20,902 nt of DNA from a virus, in the IMG/VR virus record IMGVR_UViG_3300042691_010680, positions 1-20,902 of that record; one strand, given 5' to 3'. The notes beneath the pieces are model-generated. The model saw only the letters and a program-made list of their open reading frames with translations. It was not told the DNA's origin and searched no databases. The first letter of the stretch is position 1, and each line of letters opens with the position of its first letter. Positions 1 through 9,700 of this stretch are shown here, in pieces. Made by a program: the position numbers and the translations under genes.

Positions 1-1594
1 CAAAGGTAACATCATAAGTTAAACCTCCCTGAGTATTACCTAGTATATCGGTAGTCCAGTCTGGATCGCTGGCAGGAGTAGCAGTTAGCGTAACAATCGT
101 GCGATATGGTTCTGGATAATTAAGATTATCCACAGTACCAACAGCCACTATCTCACCAGCAGGACCTACCGCCATACCATAGGCCTGTTCGTTAGTCTGC
201 CCGTCTAATTTTCTTGTCCATGTAACGTTACCGTTGGTTTTGTCAATCTTAGTAACGGTTAGATAACCTTCGTTATCGGCGTTGTCAGCCCATCCAACCA
301 TAACAGGATTACCAGTGGAGTCTACATCAACTACAGCACTTGAACTGGCAAAGCCAAAGTCATAAATTTTGCTCCACGCTACGCTACCGTCACTGCTGTC
401 AATTTTAGTCAAGGTGGATACGTCATAGGTGTAAACGTCTCCGCCAGTTTGTCCAGCGACATAAATCCAACCATCCGCATTGTCTACGGCCAAGCCCCAG
501 CCGTCTGTTTCAAGGTCGTCAGCGAATTTTGCTGTCCATAATTTAGTGCCAGTGGCAGAGTACTTGCCCACTGAGTAATATCTGCTGTCAGGTTGAGCAC
601 CATTAGGCTGAAAATGACTGAACAAAGCAATAACATTGCCGTCACTGTCATATTCTACGCTGGTTGCGATTTGTGGAAAATCTTCTGTAGGAGTGTTGGA
701 CACAAATGTCTGTACCCAAATATTAGCATCTAGACCACTTAACACTGAAACACCGTTGCTGTCAAGGATGTCACCGCCATTTGGTAATGTTAGATTACCG
801 TTTTGATTGAATGTCCAAGTATGACTGCCATCATCAGTATTAATGTTAACAACATTAAACGCAGTAATGCCAACGTCGTCACCGTTAGCAGTAATAAACA
901 CATCATCCGCGGCGGACAAGTTAAGATCACAATCGCCTGTGTAACCTGCTGGACGAAGAGTTTCAATAGTTAAATCGCCTTCTGAACTCCAACTTATTTC
1001 ACCATCGCCGCCATTATCAGCTCCGCCTTGGCTTATATTGATCAGTTTTGTCCAAATTGGCTGTTGGGTTATAGTGCCGTTGTAGGTAACAGTTGCAGGA
1101 TCGTCCTGAGCAATAGTAGTTGGATCAACACCTGTGCGATGTGGCCAACTGAAATATATTAAATTGCCGTTAGTTTGAACGAGGTCACAGGTCTGTACAC
1201 CCCCATAGGCTACGCCGGCATCTATAGTCCAATCGCTGTTAGCATACGATCCGTTGGATATAATAAACAATAGATCAGTATTTCCAGTGGCATCTACAGT
1301 GATCATATTATATACACCGCCACTTTGATTAATATCATAGGCTTCGCTGTTTACTACACTATAGTTGCCTTGATATTGTGGTGTAAGATTTTCATAGTCT
1401 GCCGTACAAATGTAAGTTGCGTCGTCTGGTGTTAGAGCAATAGTACCTCGGGTATCACCTGTAGCACCCATTGGAAAAGATATGCTACGTTCTACAACAC
1501 CGCTTCCAAATATTGGATCTCCGTTTTCGTCTACAATACCATCAGAAACTTCAATCTTAACACCGTCTTGTGTCTCAAATCTTTTTAATGCCAT
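1..1594 (-). CDS. Fibre protein with C-terminal beta-propeller, 3' end outside window
   Basis: An open frame of 531 codons runs from an ATG at 1594 off the left edge, so the C-terminus is missing. The start follows a TAAGGAA Shine-Dalgarno and lies 10 nt after the stop of the 523-aa fibre gene, so the two are probably co-transcribed. Residues 1-290 look like a phage fibre stalk; a TWTFNQNGNLTLPNGG stretch near 259-274 is a motif I associate with marine T4-like structural proteins. From about residue 295 a repeat with a period of 52-54 residues appears: a K-Y/I-x3-G-x-x-W strand ending at W353, W407 and W459 (a weaker fourth at W513), alternating with hydrophobic A-V-D-x-x-G-x-x-x-V-G strands. 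This is typical of SBBP-like beta-propeller blades. Role inferred: a receptor-binding or sugar-binding virion protein. The fold is fairly clear; the ligand is unknown. Confidence 0.85.
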   Translation of the reverse strand, partial: MALKRFETQDGVKIEVSDGIVDENGDPIFGSGVVERSISFPMGATGDTRGTIALTPDDATYICTADYENLTPQYQGNYSVVNSEAYDINQSGGVYNMITVDATGNTDLLFIISNGSYANSDWTIDAGVAYGGVQTCDLVQTNGNLIYFSWPHRTGVDPTTIAQDDPATVTYNGTITQQPIWTKLINISQGGADNGGDGEISWSSEGDLTIETLRPAGYTGDCDLNLSAADDVFITANGDDVGITAFNVVNINTDDGSHTWTFNQNGNLTLPNGGDILDSNGVSVLSGLDANIWVQTFVSNTPTEDFPQIATSVEYDSDGNVIALFSHFQPNGAQPDSRYYSVGKYSATGTKLWTAKFADDLETDGWGLAVDNADGWIYVAGQTGGDVYTYDVSTLTKIDSSDGSVAWSKIYDFGFASSSAVVDVDSTGNPVMVGWADNADNEGYLTVTKIDKTNGNVTWTRKLDGQTNEQAYGMAVGPAGEIVAVGTVDNLNYPEPYRTIVTLTATPASDPDWTTDILGNTQGGLTYDVTF

Positions 1595-1604
1595 TTTTTA
1601 TTCC

Positions 1605-3176
1605 TTAATCATTTGATTTTAGTTCAAGTGCATGTACACTAACGTATACGCTTTCAGCTACATCTGTGGGTTGACAGATTATTTCTATTCTATTAGTTGT
1701 TGCATTCCATTGCCCATCGAAGGTAGCTAACGGTGTAGTACTTGAATAGGTTAATCCGTATACTGAAACACTCACAATATCATTGGTATATCCTCTCACT
1801 GCCACTATATCACAGGCCTGAGTTTCCCAAGTAACATCGCCTTGGTTTCCTTCTACTATAACAAACAGTTTAATAGCGTGTTGATATTGTCCTGTGCTGG
1901 TATAGATAACAGTGTCTACGCCTGGAGGGCATGTAGTATTATCTTGATAATTTACTACTGACTCGTCACCGTATGTAATTTTGTTGATATATAACTGTTT
2001 ACTAATACCGTCAATAACAAGACTTGAGTCATCTGAAAATACTGAACCTTTCATATCGCCTTCATAGAAAGCAACACCGCCCCCTAAGAACACAGCATCA
2101 ACATAAGACTTAGTAGCTGCATCTTGAAGTCCAATAGGATCAGCTACGTTAGTAATTCTACTGCTGCTGGCAACAATGTTTCCTGCACCGTTGGCTGCAT
2201 TAAGAACTAAATTACTACCTGATTCAATAGTAACTACACCAACACCTGTAAATTCTAAGCTGTCTGCGGTAATACTGTCTGCAACTATATTTCCAAAATT
2301 TGTAAGGTCGGGCGGAGTATAAGTAAAAACACCAGATAGATTGTTGTAGCTTAAAGATCCGTTTCCTGATGCTGTAGGTTCAGCAGCTACACTAAAGGCT
2401 GTTAAATCTACGCCACCACCCGCTGCTGCGCCTGGCTCCCAACGCTGGTTAGAATCACTCCATACCAACGCCTGACCATCTGTAGCACCAACTTGTTCTA
2501 ATGTATAGGTTTTTAATACAGAATTTACACCGTCAACTAACAGTGTACTATCATCACCAAATATACTACCAACTATATCAACATTAAAACTACCAGCTGA
2601 AAGTGCTTCGCCTATAGCTTCGTTGACACCTTCTGTGTCTAAAAAACCTGTATCATTTGTTAATTCTGACAGTGCAGTAGGAGCACCAAATATGGCTGCA
2701 TATGGTATTCTATTAGTAGCAGCATCAAAGACTAGTGTTCCATCAAACCCTCTTAGACTTCCTAAGAAACTTTCTGCATGCATTTTCCAAAAACGCTTGT
2801 CTGATTTACCAACTTGATTTTGTAAGTCTACTGTAGGAAAAATACTTCCGCTGTTTACTGAAATGTTTTGTACGGTAACATTTCCTAAATTAGCTAGATC
2901 AGCAAATTCAAGACCAGTTTCGTTAGCTCTTACCTTTACAAATTTTCCGCCCTGTTGAAAAAACGTGTTAGGTACATCAGTTAAATCAGTAAAACTTTGT
3001 GCAACCAGGGGGTTGCCTGCAATAGTAATAGCAGCAGCATTAATAGTTCCGAGGGCATTAATATCCTGCACATCCTCTATACTATTATTTCGTAGATAAA
3101 GGTTATCATCTGCTGGCAATTCTTTTATCTTATTGCCATCGCTAACGTCTATAATTAATGGATATCTATTTGCCAT
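1605..3176 (-). CDS. Tail-fibre-like structural protein, 523 aa
   Basis: The N-terminus (MANRYPLIIDVSDGNKIKEL) is a beginning I know from marine T4-like fibre proteins. Residues 60-100 hold a SFTDLTDVPNTF-type segment. Residues 203-219 and 377-392 are two copies of a G-S-I/V-F-x-D-D-S-x-L-V-D-G motif. Residues 267-292 (GNGSLSYNNLSGVFTYTPP) and 352-360 (DAATKSYVD) are phage fibre repeats. Residues 419-503 form a C-terminal module that is also found in the 149-aa neighbour. The protein is rich in Gly, Ser, Thr and Asn, as expected for beta-rich fibres, with no enzyme motif. The start has a GGGAAG Shine-Dalgarno 6 nt away and a late-type box just upstream. Probably part of the baseplate or tail-fibre apparatus; the exact subunit cannot be named. 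Confidence 0.88.
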   Translation of the reverse strand: MANRYPLIIDVSDGNKIKELPADDNLYLRNNSIEDVQDINALGTINAAAITIAGNPLVAQSFTDLTDVPNTFFQQGGKFVKVRANETGLEFADLANLGNVTVQNISVNSGSIFPTVDLQNQVGKSDKRFWKMHAESFLGSLRGFDGTLVFDAATNRIPYAAIFGAPTALSELTNDTGFLDTEGVNEAIGEALSAGSFNVDIVGSIFGDDSTLLVDGVNSVLKTYTLEQVGATDGQALVWSDSNQRWEPGAAAGGGVDLTAFSVAAEPTASGNGSLSYNNLSGVFTYTPPDLTNFGNIVADSITADSLEFTGVGVVTIESGSNLVLNAANGAGNIVASSSRITNVADPIGLQDAATKSYVDAVFLGGGVAFYEGDMKGSVFSDDSSLVIDGISKQLYINKITYGDESVVNYQDNTTCPPGVDTVIYTSTGQYQHAIKLFVIVEGNQGDVTWETQACDIVAVRGYTNDIVSVSVYGLTYSSTTPLATFDGQWNATTNRIEIICQPTDVAESVYVSVHALELKSND

Positions 3177-3194
3177 CTTTGCTTCCCATATACA

Positions 3195-3202
3195 TATTTA
3201 TC
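3195..3202 (-). promoter_or_regulatory. T4-late-type promoter box for the 523-aa fibre gene
   Basis: The minus strand reads GATAAATA, one base from the T4 late consensus TATAAATA and matching the NATAAATA form reported for marine T4-like phages. The predicted start, 6 nt past the box, is at 3189 and leaves a 13-nt leader holding the GGGAAG ribosome site. That leader also begins with an out-of-frame ATG (3189) that opens a 7-codon ORF. Confidence 0.55.
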
Positions 3203-3212
3203 GAATAGTTTA

Positions 3213-3662
3213 TTAGTCTTCCCAGCGTACAATCTGTTGTATAGATTGCGCACTCACACTTAGACCTAGGCCAAGACTTTCCACGGTGACTGCTAATTTA
3301 CTGTCTGTATCTACTATAGCATTTACAGTTGCAATAGGTGCTAGTGAAGTATAAATTACCCCAAATACACTTGCATAAGCATTAGTATCATCTAATTTTT
3401 TAATTGCTATTACTTCACAGCTTTGCACTGTTTGATCCTGTGCAATTATCTGAAGAATAAATTTACCTGTAATTACATCGTTGTTTATAGTTGTAAAAAC
3501 AGTTTCTGTTTCATTAGGAGCAATATAGGTAGTATCTGTTCCGCCTCCTATGTTCTCATATAGCTCAGAAAAATTTAAGTTTATCTTTGTAAACGCAGTT
3601 CTTAAAGGATCACCGTCGCCTTTGTTAGCACTGGTTCCAATATTAATTGTTTGTTTTGCCAT
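3213..3662 (-). CDS. Small fibre-module protein, 149 aa
   Basis: Residues 1-40 (MAKQTINIGTSANKGDGDPL, then RTAFTKINLNFSELYENIGG) are a close copy of the N-terminus of the giant 2882-aa protein. The similarity is visible in the DNA too, where both genes begin ATGGCAAAACAAA. Residues 51-135 match residues 419-503 of the 523-aa fibre: a V-x-x-T start, an S/A-C-D/E-I/V-x-A-I/V core, a S-V-x-G-x-x-Y-T/S-S segment and an A-T run. The gene thus joins the head of one neighbour to the tail of another. An AAAGGG Shine-Dalgarno sits inside the preceding 50-aa ORF, whose end overlaps this start by 20 nt. Likely a short virion component or adaptor; the function of both modules is unknown. Confidence 0.85.
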   Translation of the reverse strand: MAKQTINIGTSANKGDGDPLRTAFTKINLNFSELYENIGGGTDTTYIAPNETETVFTTINNDVITGKFILQIIAQDQTVQSCEVIAIKKLDDTNAYASVFGVIYTSLAPIATVNAIVDTDSKLAVTVESLGLGLSVSAQSIQQIVRWED

Positions 3663-3795
3663 TCTGATTACCCTTTAAAAACGCTACTCTTATTCTTGTA
3701 GAGGACACTAAAACTTTTCTAGGTTGAGAATCTCTACTCACCACAGCCTGGGCTTTCCCGCTTTTGACTAATTTATCTATTTGACTTTGTTTCAT
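3643..3795 (-). CDS. Small basic protein, 50 aa, coupled to the giant fibre gene
   Basis: The TAA stop of the 2882-aa gene overlaps this ATG in a TAATG junction, a classic sign of translational coupling. The frame runs 50 codons, fills the whole gap between the two fibre genes, and ends 20 nt inside the next one, whose Shine-Dalgarno it carries. The product (MKQSQIDKLVKSGKAQAVVS, then a basic stretch with VLVSSTRIRVAFLKGNQ near 29-44) has about eleven Lys/Arg residues and no cysteine or membrane segment. I do not recognise it. The tight packing makes a real gene likely, but it is short and could be an accidental open frame. Confidence 0.6.
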   Translation of the reverse strand: MKQSQIDKLVKSGKAQAVVSRDSQPRKVLVSSTRIRVAFLKGNQNGKTNN

Positions 3796-6700
3796 TAATG
3801 TTTACCCACAACAATTTCAATTGTACCTTTGTCAGTTGACTCTTTATTTTCAAGAGCCTTACCAATCACAGTACCAACTCTTGCATCATTGTCTACAATA
3901 GCATAGCCTGGTATAGCAGCAGCAACTAAAATGTCACCTTTGTTTACACGACCAATAACTTTGCAGGGCACACGACCCTGTAATGCCAATGCAACTACGT
4001 GATTTCCGTCTAATTGACTGTTCATTAGGTGTGCAGGATTCGTAGATACAACACCTGCTACTCGTCTATCACCTTTGATATCTGTAGTGGTAACTTCTGC
4101 ATTGCCACCAAATACCAGTACTGTGCCAGGTTCATAATCAATATCACCTAAGTAATTTTCTGCCAAGTCAGCGTAGTACGATTCAGTTGCTGTACCTCTG
4201 AATAGTGTTGCGTAGATATTAGCATACTTTAGTGTAGCACTACCTATGTTATAGATATTATCAGTTTCAGGAACAGCACCTGTTGAACTAAACTTCATTG
4301 GTACAACGCTAGAACTTGTACCACTGTCAGCTACAACCATACTGATCTGTCCAGCTGTAGACTTACCTGTGTTAGCACCAATAGCAATACCCGTTGACGC
4401 AGTTCCTCTTTCACCAGGAGCTTCAATGAATGATGCATAGATCCAATCTACTCCGAGACGTTTTTCATTGTTAAAGTTTGAAGCAGCCTGTAGCACACTT
4501 TGACTAATACCTGTGCTGCTGATATTAACGTTACCTGGTATTTCTAAGTCTGGATAGGTAGGTGATGCACCACCACTACCGCCAACTGCTGTTAGAATTA
4601 CACCCTGAGCTGGTGTTTTAAATACTAGCTCAGTAGTATCAAGTGCTAGAACTTCGTAACTTGAGTCACCACCTAGTATCAGTGAGTTGACCTGTATACT
4701 ACCATTAAAGTTAGTTTTAACTATAGAGTTAATTTCACCTGTTTTTGTTACATTAGAAACTCCATAAACACCTGCGCCTGTTTTAATTAATGCTAGACCT
4801 GCATCAACACCTGCTGCTAGTTCTGTTGTAAAGTCGTTGTCTTCGAGGCCGCCGCCTTGATTAACAATAGTGCTAAATGATATTTCGCTTACAGCTCCTG
4901 TGCCAGTGTCACTTCTACCTACAACAGTTTTTGTTGCAATATTCTGTATAGAAGCTAGTGTTACACCTGTACTCTTTAGAGATATAAATCCATTAGTTGC
5001 ATCAAAGTTTGCACTGTCAAATGCTGCACTACCTAGATCGTTCTGTGTAATACCAGTAGCATTGGCTCTAGTTGTTGCAGAGTTAAGATTCAATTTACTC
5101 TGCGCAATAGCTGCACTTCCGCTTACATCTGCGTTAACAATAGTTCCTGCTTTGATCTGTGCATTTAGTGAAGTATATCTACTAGGTGATAAAACTCTAG
5201 TTGCTGTTAGTTCGATGTCACTCGAACCACTCCATACACCGTTGGCCCATTCGTCTACTGGACCGTCTACACATTCACCTTCTGCACCACCTACTACAGT
5301 TACAAAGTCTGATATAGAGAATCCAGGTCCACTTGTTGGTGTATATACTAGAGCTAACAGTGTTCCTTCAAAGCCTGATACACTAAATGTATCAACAATA
5401 GTTCCTGTTGAACCTGTTACGCTGCCATTTATTGTTTGTCCTATACTGAAAGGACCACCAACTATGGTCGATGCAAGTAAAAATATTTTCTTGTATCCTG
5501 TTGAAACTAACAGTTGGTTTCCTGCCAACTGATTAATCTCAATGTCTCTTAGCTTCGATGTAGCATTAACTGTAGAACCCGTAGCATCAACGTATGCTTT
5601 AGTTGCTGCGTCAGAGTTTGATGCAGGAGCTTTTAGGTTAGTAATAGTGTTACCAGCTGCATTTAGATCATCAGTCATCGGTACAGCACCGTTTGGTGCA
5701 AGTACACCAGGACCTAGTTTGTTTGCAACAGGATTTCCGTTAACATCATAACCTAAGCGTCTATTAACATATCCACGCACAGCACTTTCTGTTGGTACGG
5801 TATCTGATGCATTATCAGTCATTGCAGTGTCTGTTGAGAATTCAGTAATAACAACACCACGTTTAAACCCTAGTCCGTCAACATCTGACAGTGCTAGTGA
5901 TGCACTGAATGTAACTGTACCAGTACCTTGGTCTACTGCAAAGAATCTACCTACGCGGAAAATACCGTTCTGGTCAGTACTTACATAGAATACACGACCC
6001 TTGCCTCGTTCTTCAACTTCTTTAGCTTGATCGGCTTCACGCGGTAGACCAAAAATAACGTTTGGATAGTTACTCTGGTTAAATCCACCTGTACCAACGT
6101 CTAAGAAATCATGTGACGTAGCACGACAAGTTGAAATATTAACAGTAACAGATCCAGTTGAACCAGCTTCTAGGCCTGCTCTTAAAATAACTAATTGTGA
6201 TCCTAAAATTACTGGAGTTGAAAGTCCTGTAACAGGAGTTTGATTGATGTCATCACCTGTTTCTTCTAGATCAACTATGGCGTAAGCATTGTCCTCAGAA
6301 ATAGGTACAACTACATCACTGCTGTTTACTCCTCTATAGTTATAAACATAGAACTTTTTACCGCCCCAAGACAGTATAGGCGCTCTAGCTAGACTGTTAA
6401 TTGACCATCCTATAGGTCTATTTGCTTCAGGAGTTTTTAGGTTATTATTAAGTCTAAATATTTCATTAGAATCAACTGTGGGTGTTAGCGCAAGGATTAC
6501 GTCACCCACAGTACCACCTTTAGTAGTACCACTGCCTGCTAATGCTGTTTCTGCTGCTTTTTCTGAATCAATAATTAATCGTATATAATCATAACTGGCA
6601 TCAAAGCCTGCCTGCGATTGATCTGCTGGTAAATCATTTCCTATACTGTCTGATGAAATGAAGCTAATTGATCTATAAACAGCACTAGTATCTTCATCAA

Positions 6701-9700
6701 ATATAACCGCTGTTGAAGGTCTAATAGACAGTACATCTGGTCTTGCTAGATCACCAAGAATGTGAGTTTGATTTCTTCTATAATTAAATAGAACTCCCCA
6801 AGGCACAGCATTGAGTAGACCGTTGGTGCTAAACTGAACATCTGATGTTGAGAAGTTTAATTTATATACAGTACCGTTATACTTAGGTGTTGATTCTTCA
6901 ACAAATATATCACCTGTTACACTTACACCTGTAATTTGACCTGCTGAACTTACTGAAGTAACAGTAATTATAGCATCGTTGCCAACACCTACTCCACCAG
7001 TTATACCACCTAATTGATCTCCATCTACTGTAAGAGTATCATTTACGCTATAATCTTCTCCTGGATTTATAATTTCTGCTGTATAACCGTATTCTATTGT
7101 TTTGAATAGGGTTAAAATTGCACCTGTTGCTGTACCAGACGACTGAACTGTTACAGCAGGTATGATGTCATTTATACCTGTATATGAACCAACAACCGGA
7201 CCAGCTTCTTGAACGTTTGCAATTTCATATCTAGCAAGTGCTGGTCTAGCTGGATGATAGATATCAAGCTCTGATCTATTGCTTGGAGTATCTTTAAAGT
7301 CGTATGCATGCAGATACAACTGTTCAACAGCATTAGAATATCCTGTTGAATCTACATCTAGAGGAACACTGCCTGCTCCTAGTGGTACTGAACCAACAAC
7401 TTTCTGTAATTCGTTAGTAGAATTAAATGCTCCTGTTACGTTTCTTAGATAAACCACTCTAGAACCTGTACCACCACTACCTGATAGGCTTGTGTCAACC
7501 GCAACAGTACCTATTGCAGTAGTTACTAGCTGTTCAATTTCTTCTCCTTCAGTTAACTCCACAGGATCTGTTAAGTATAATACAACGTCGGCATTAAATG
7601 TTCTAGCAGGCTGAACCATATCTTGAACAAGATACACAGCATCTGGAATTTCATTTGGGTCTGAACCTTCAGCTACTAGCCCGTATTCACCGTAACAGCT
7701 TGAACCTGTCAGTGAGCGAATCTCTGAACCATTCTTAGCATAGTATGATGTCCAGCAGTAGTAGGTAAACATTGACACCATTTCTGATAGAGCACCGTTC
7801 ACAACTACTAGACCATAACCAAGGTCATTAACTTGTGTAAAGTCGTTACCTAGCATGGATCTATTACCAGCAGTCTGTAGAGTAACATCTAATGGAGTAG
7901 GTAGATCCTGTACAACTTGTCTTACAATCAAAGCAGTATTAGCATCGATTGCATCTTTAGCATCTTGTAGAGTTGAGGTTGTCCACGAGATGTCTGGATG
8001 TGTTGGTGCAGGAAGCGCAGTTAATGTATCAGAAGAAATTACCAGCTCGATGATTGCTGCAAGATCGTCTAAAATTGCTGCTTCTGTGGCAGATGCTGCT
8101 GTACCTGATGTCTGACCTGGATACAAATTTTGAGCTACTTGACCTGCAACATAACCTAACTGTGCTATAGCAGCCGCTGCAATACTCTTAAATGGAGTAG
8201 CAATAGTGCTTACACCGTCTACAAATAAGTAACCTGCTGAAGATAGAGTTGCAGAGTTTCCTTCGTATTGTACATCGTAGCTAAGTGCATCGACTATACT
8301 TCTTACCAGTCCAGCAAATGCTACTTGATCATATGTAACTCCCACAAAGTTAGAGTTAATCCAAGATACAATAGTAGAACCTATAAATGTTCTATTAGAT
8401 TGAAGTAACTGTCTTGCTCTAGTTCTGTTAACGCTTGTACCGGGATCTGTCCAAGCTATAGGTGCAGCGGAACCTTCGCCATTTGTTATAATGTCAATGA
8501 TTTCATCAAAGGCGGCACCTGCATTAGCAGATGCTATTGGGTCAGCTATTACTTCAGCTAGATCAAGAACTTCGTCTTTACCTACACCAAGAGCATCAAT
8601 GACAGCAGTTTTAATAGCTGTGTCAGCTAGTTCGGTGCTGTGTGCTACTATATAATTCAATGCTATAGAAACTGCGTTATAGTTAGTTCCTAATACTGTA
8701 TCATAACTTACACCGTCTACAATATTTTGAATGTCGGTAGCAAATTGTTCTTCATCAATCTCTAGATCGCCAATAGCATTTAGATTGAAACCGGTAATTA
8801 AACTACTAGTAATACCAGTAAATCCTAATCCATCGTTTGAGTTTCTATCAAGGATAAGCTCAGCAGTACCAAAGTCTGGATCGTACTGTGTACAAGCATT
8901 AACCTGGAAACGTCTACCGTCAATATAGAACGCACTTGGAGTTTCTGGCTTACGAATAAACAAGCCTTGATCAGGCAAACTTCTAATTCTTAGTCTAAAC
9001 GGATCTCCGTCAACTCGCTCGATAACCTGTATAGCACTATTGCCGGTGAACGCATCAATAAACATACCACCGCGGAATGACTTTCTGTTCACACTAGCCG
9101 AGAACGATGAACCTGTTTGTATGTAAGGAGACTTTGTTAGTACTTGACCTTCTGGATCAAGAACAACCATAAATCCACCGTGACCTTGTACTGTACAGTT
9201 ACGGATAATAGTTGCGTCATTCATCAAGAACACATCCATATCCTTGTTGTGTAAAGGAGGATTGTATTCAGTATTAAATGCGAATGTAATCGTACCAATT
9301 AAGTTTTCAACAGTTTGTGCTGGTCCGTAAACTTCTACCCAACGAGCAGCAATTTCAGGAGCATTAAATACAATACCTGATGTATGTTCTAATTTACATT
9401 GATAATAACGATATATTCCACCTACAAAAAATCTAACAACATTTCCTACACGATATAGTTCTCCGCTGGCCCAATCTGCAGGATCAGCACTTCCATTGAA
9501 TAGATCAGGTGCTGGATAATCTAGTCCTACACCGTATATTGTTGAAGGTGCAACACCGTCAAGTAAGTAAGAAGCTATTGTATAAACATAATCCATACCT
9601 GCAATACAACCTTCTTGGTTGATACTGCCAAGCGAGCCGCTGTAGAACTCTCCCTGTGTTTCTAAAGAAAATTCATTACCGCCATTGCGTAAATCTTTTA

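Noticed and set aside
4870-5532. A 220-codon plus-strand open frame opposite the giant fibre gene
   Set aside because: Its residues mirror the repetitive minus-strand fibre gene, it has no ribosome site or family motif, and the minus frame is continuous with clear fibre motifs.
6475-6512. 10-bp perfect inverted repeat with an 18-nt loop inside the giant fibre gene
   Set aside because: With such a long loop a match of this length is expected by chance in a window of this size.
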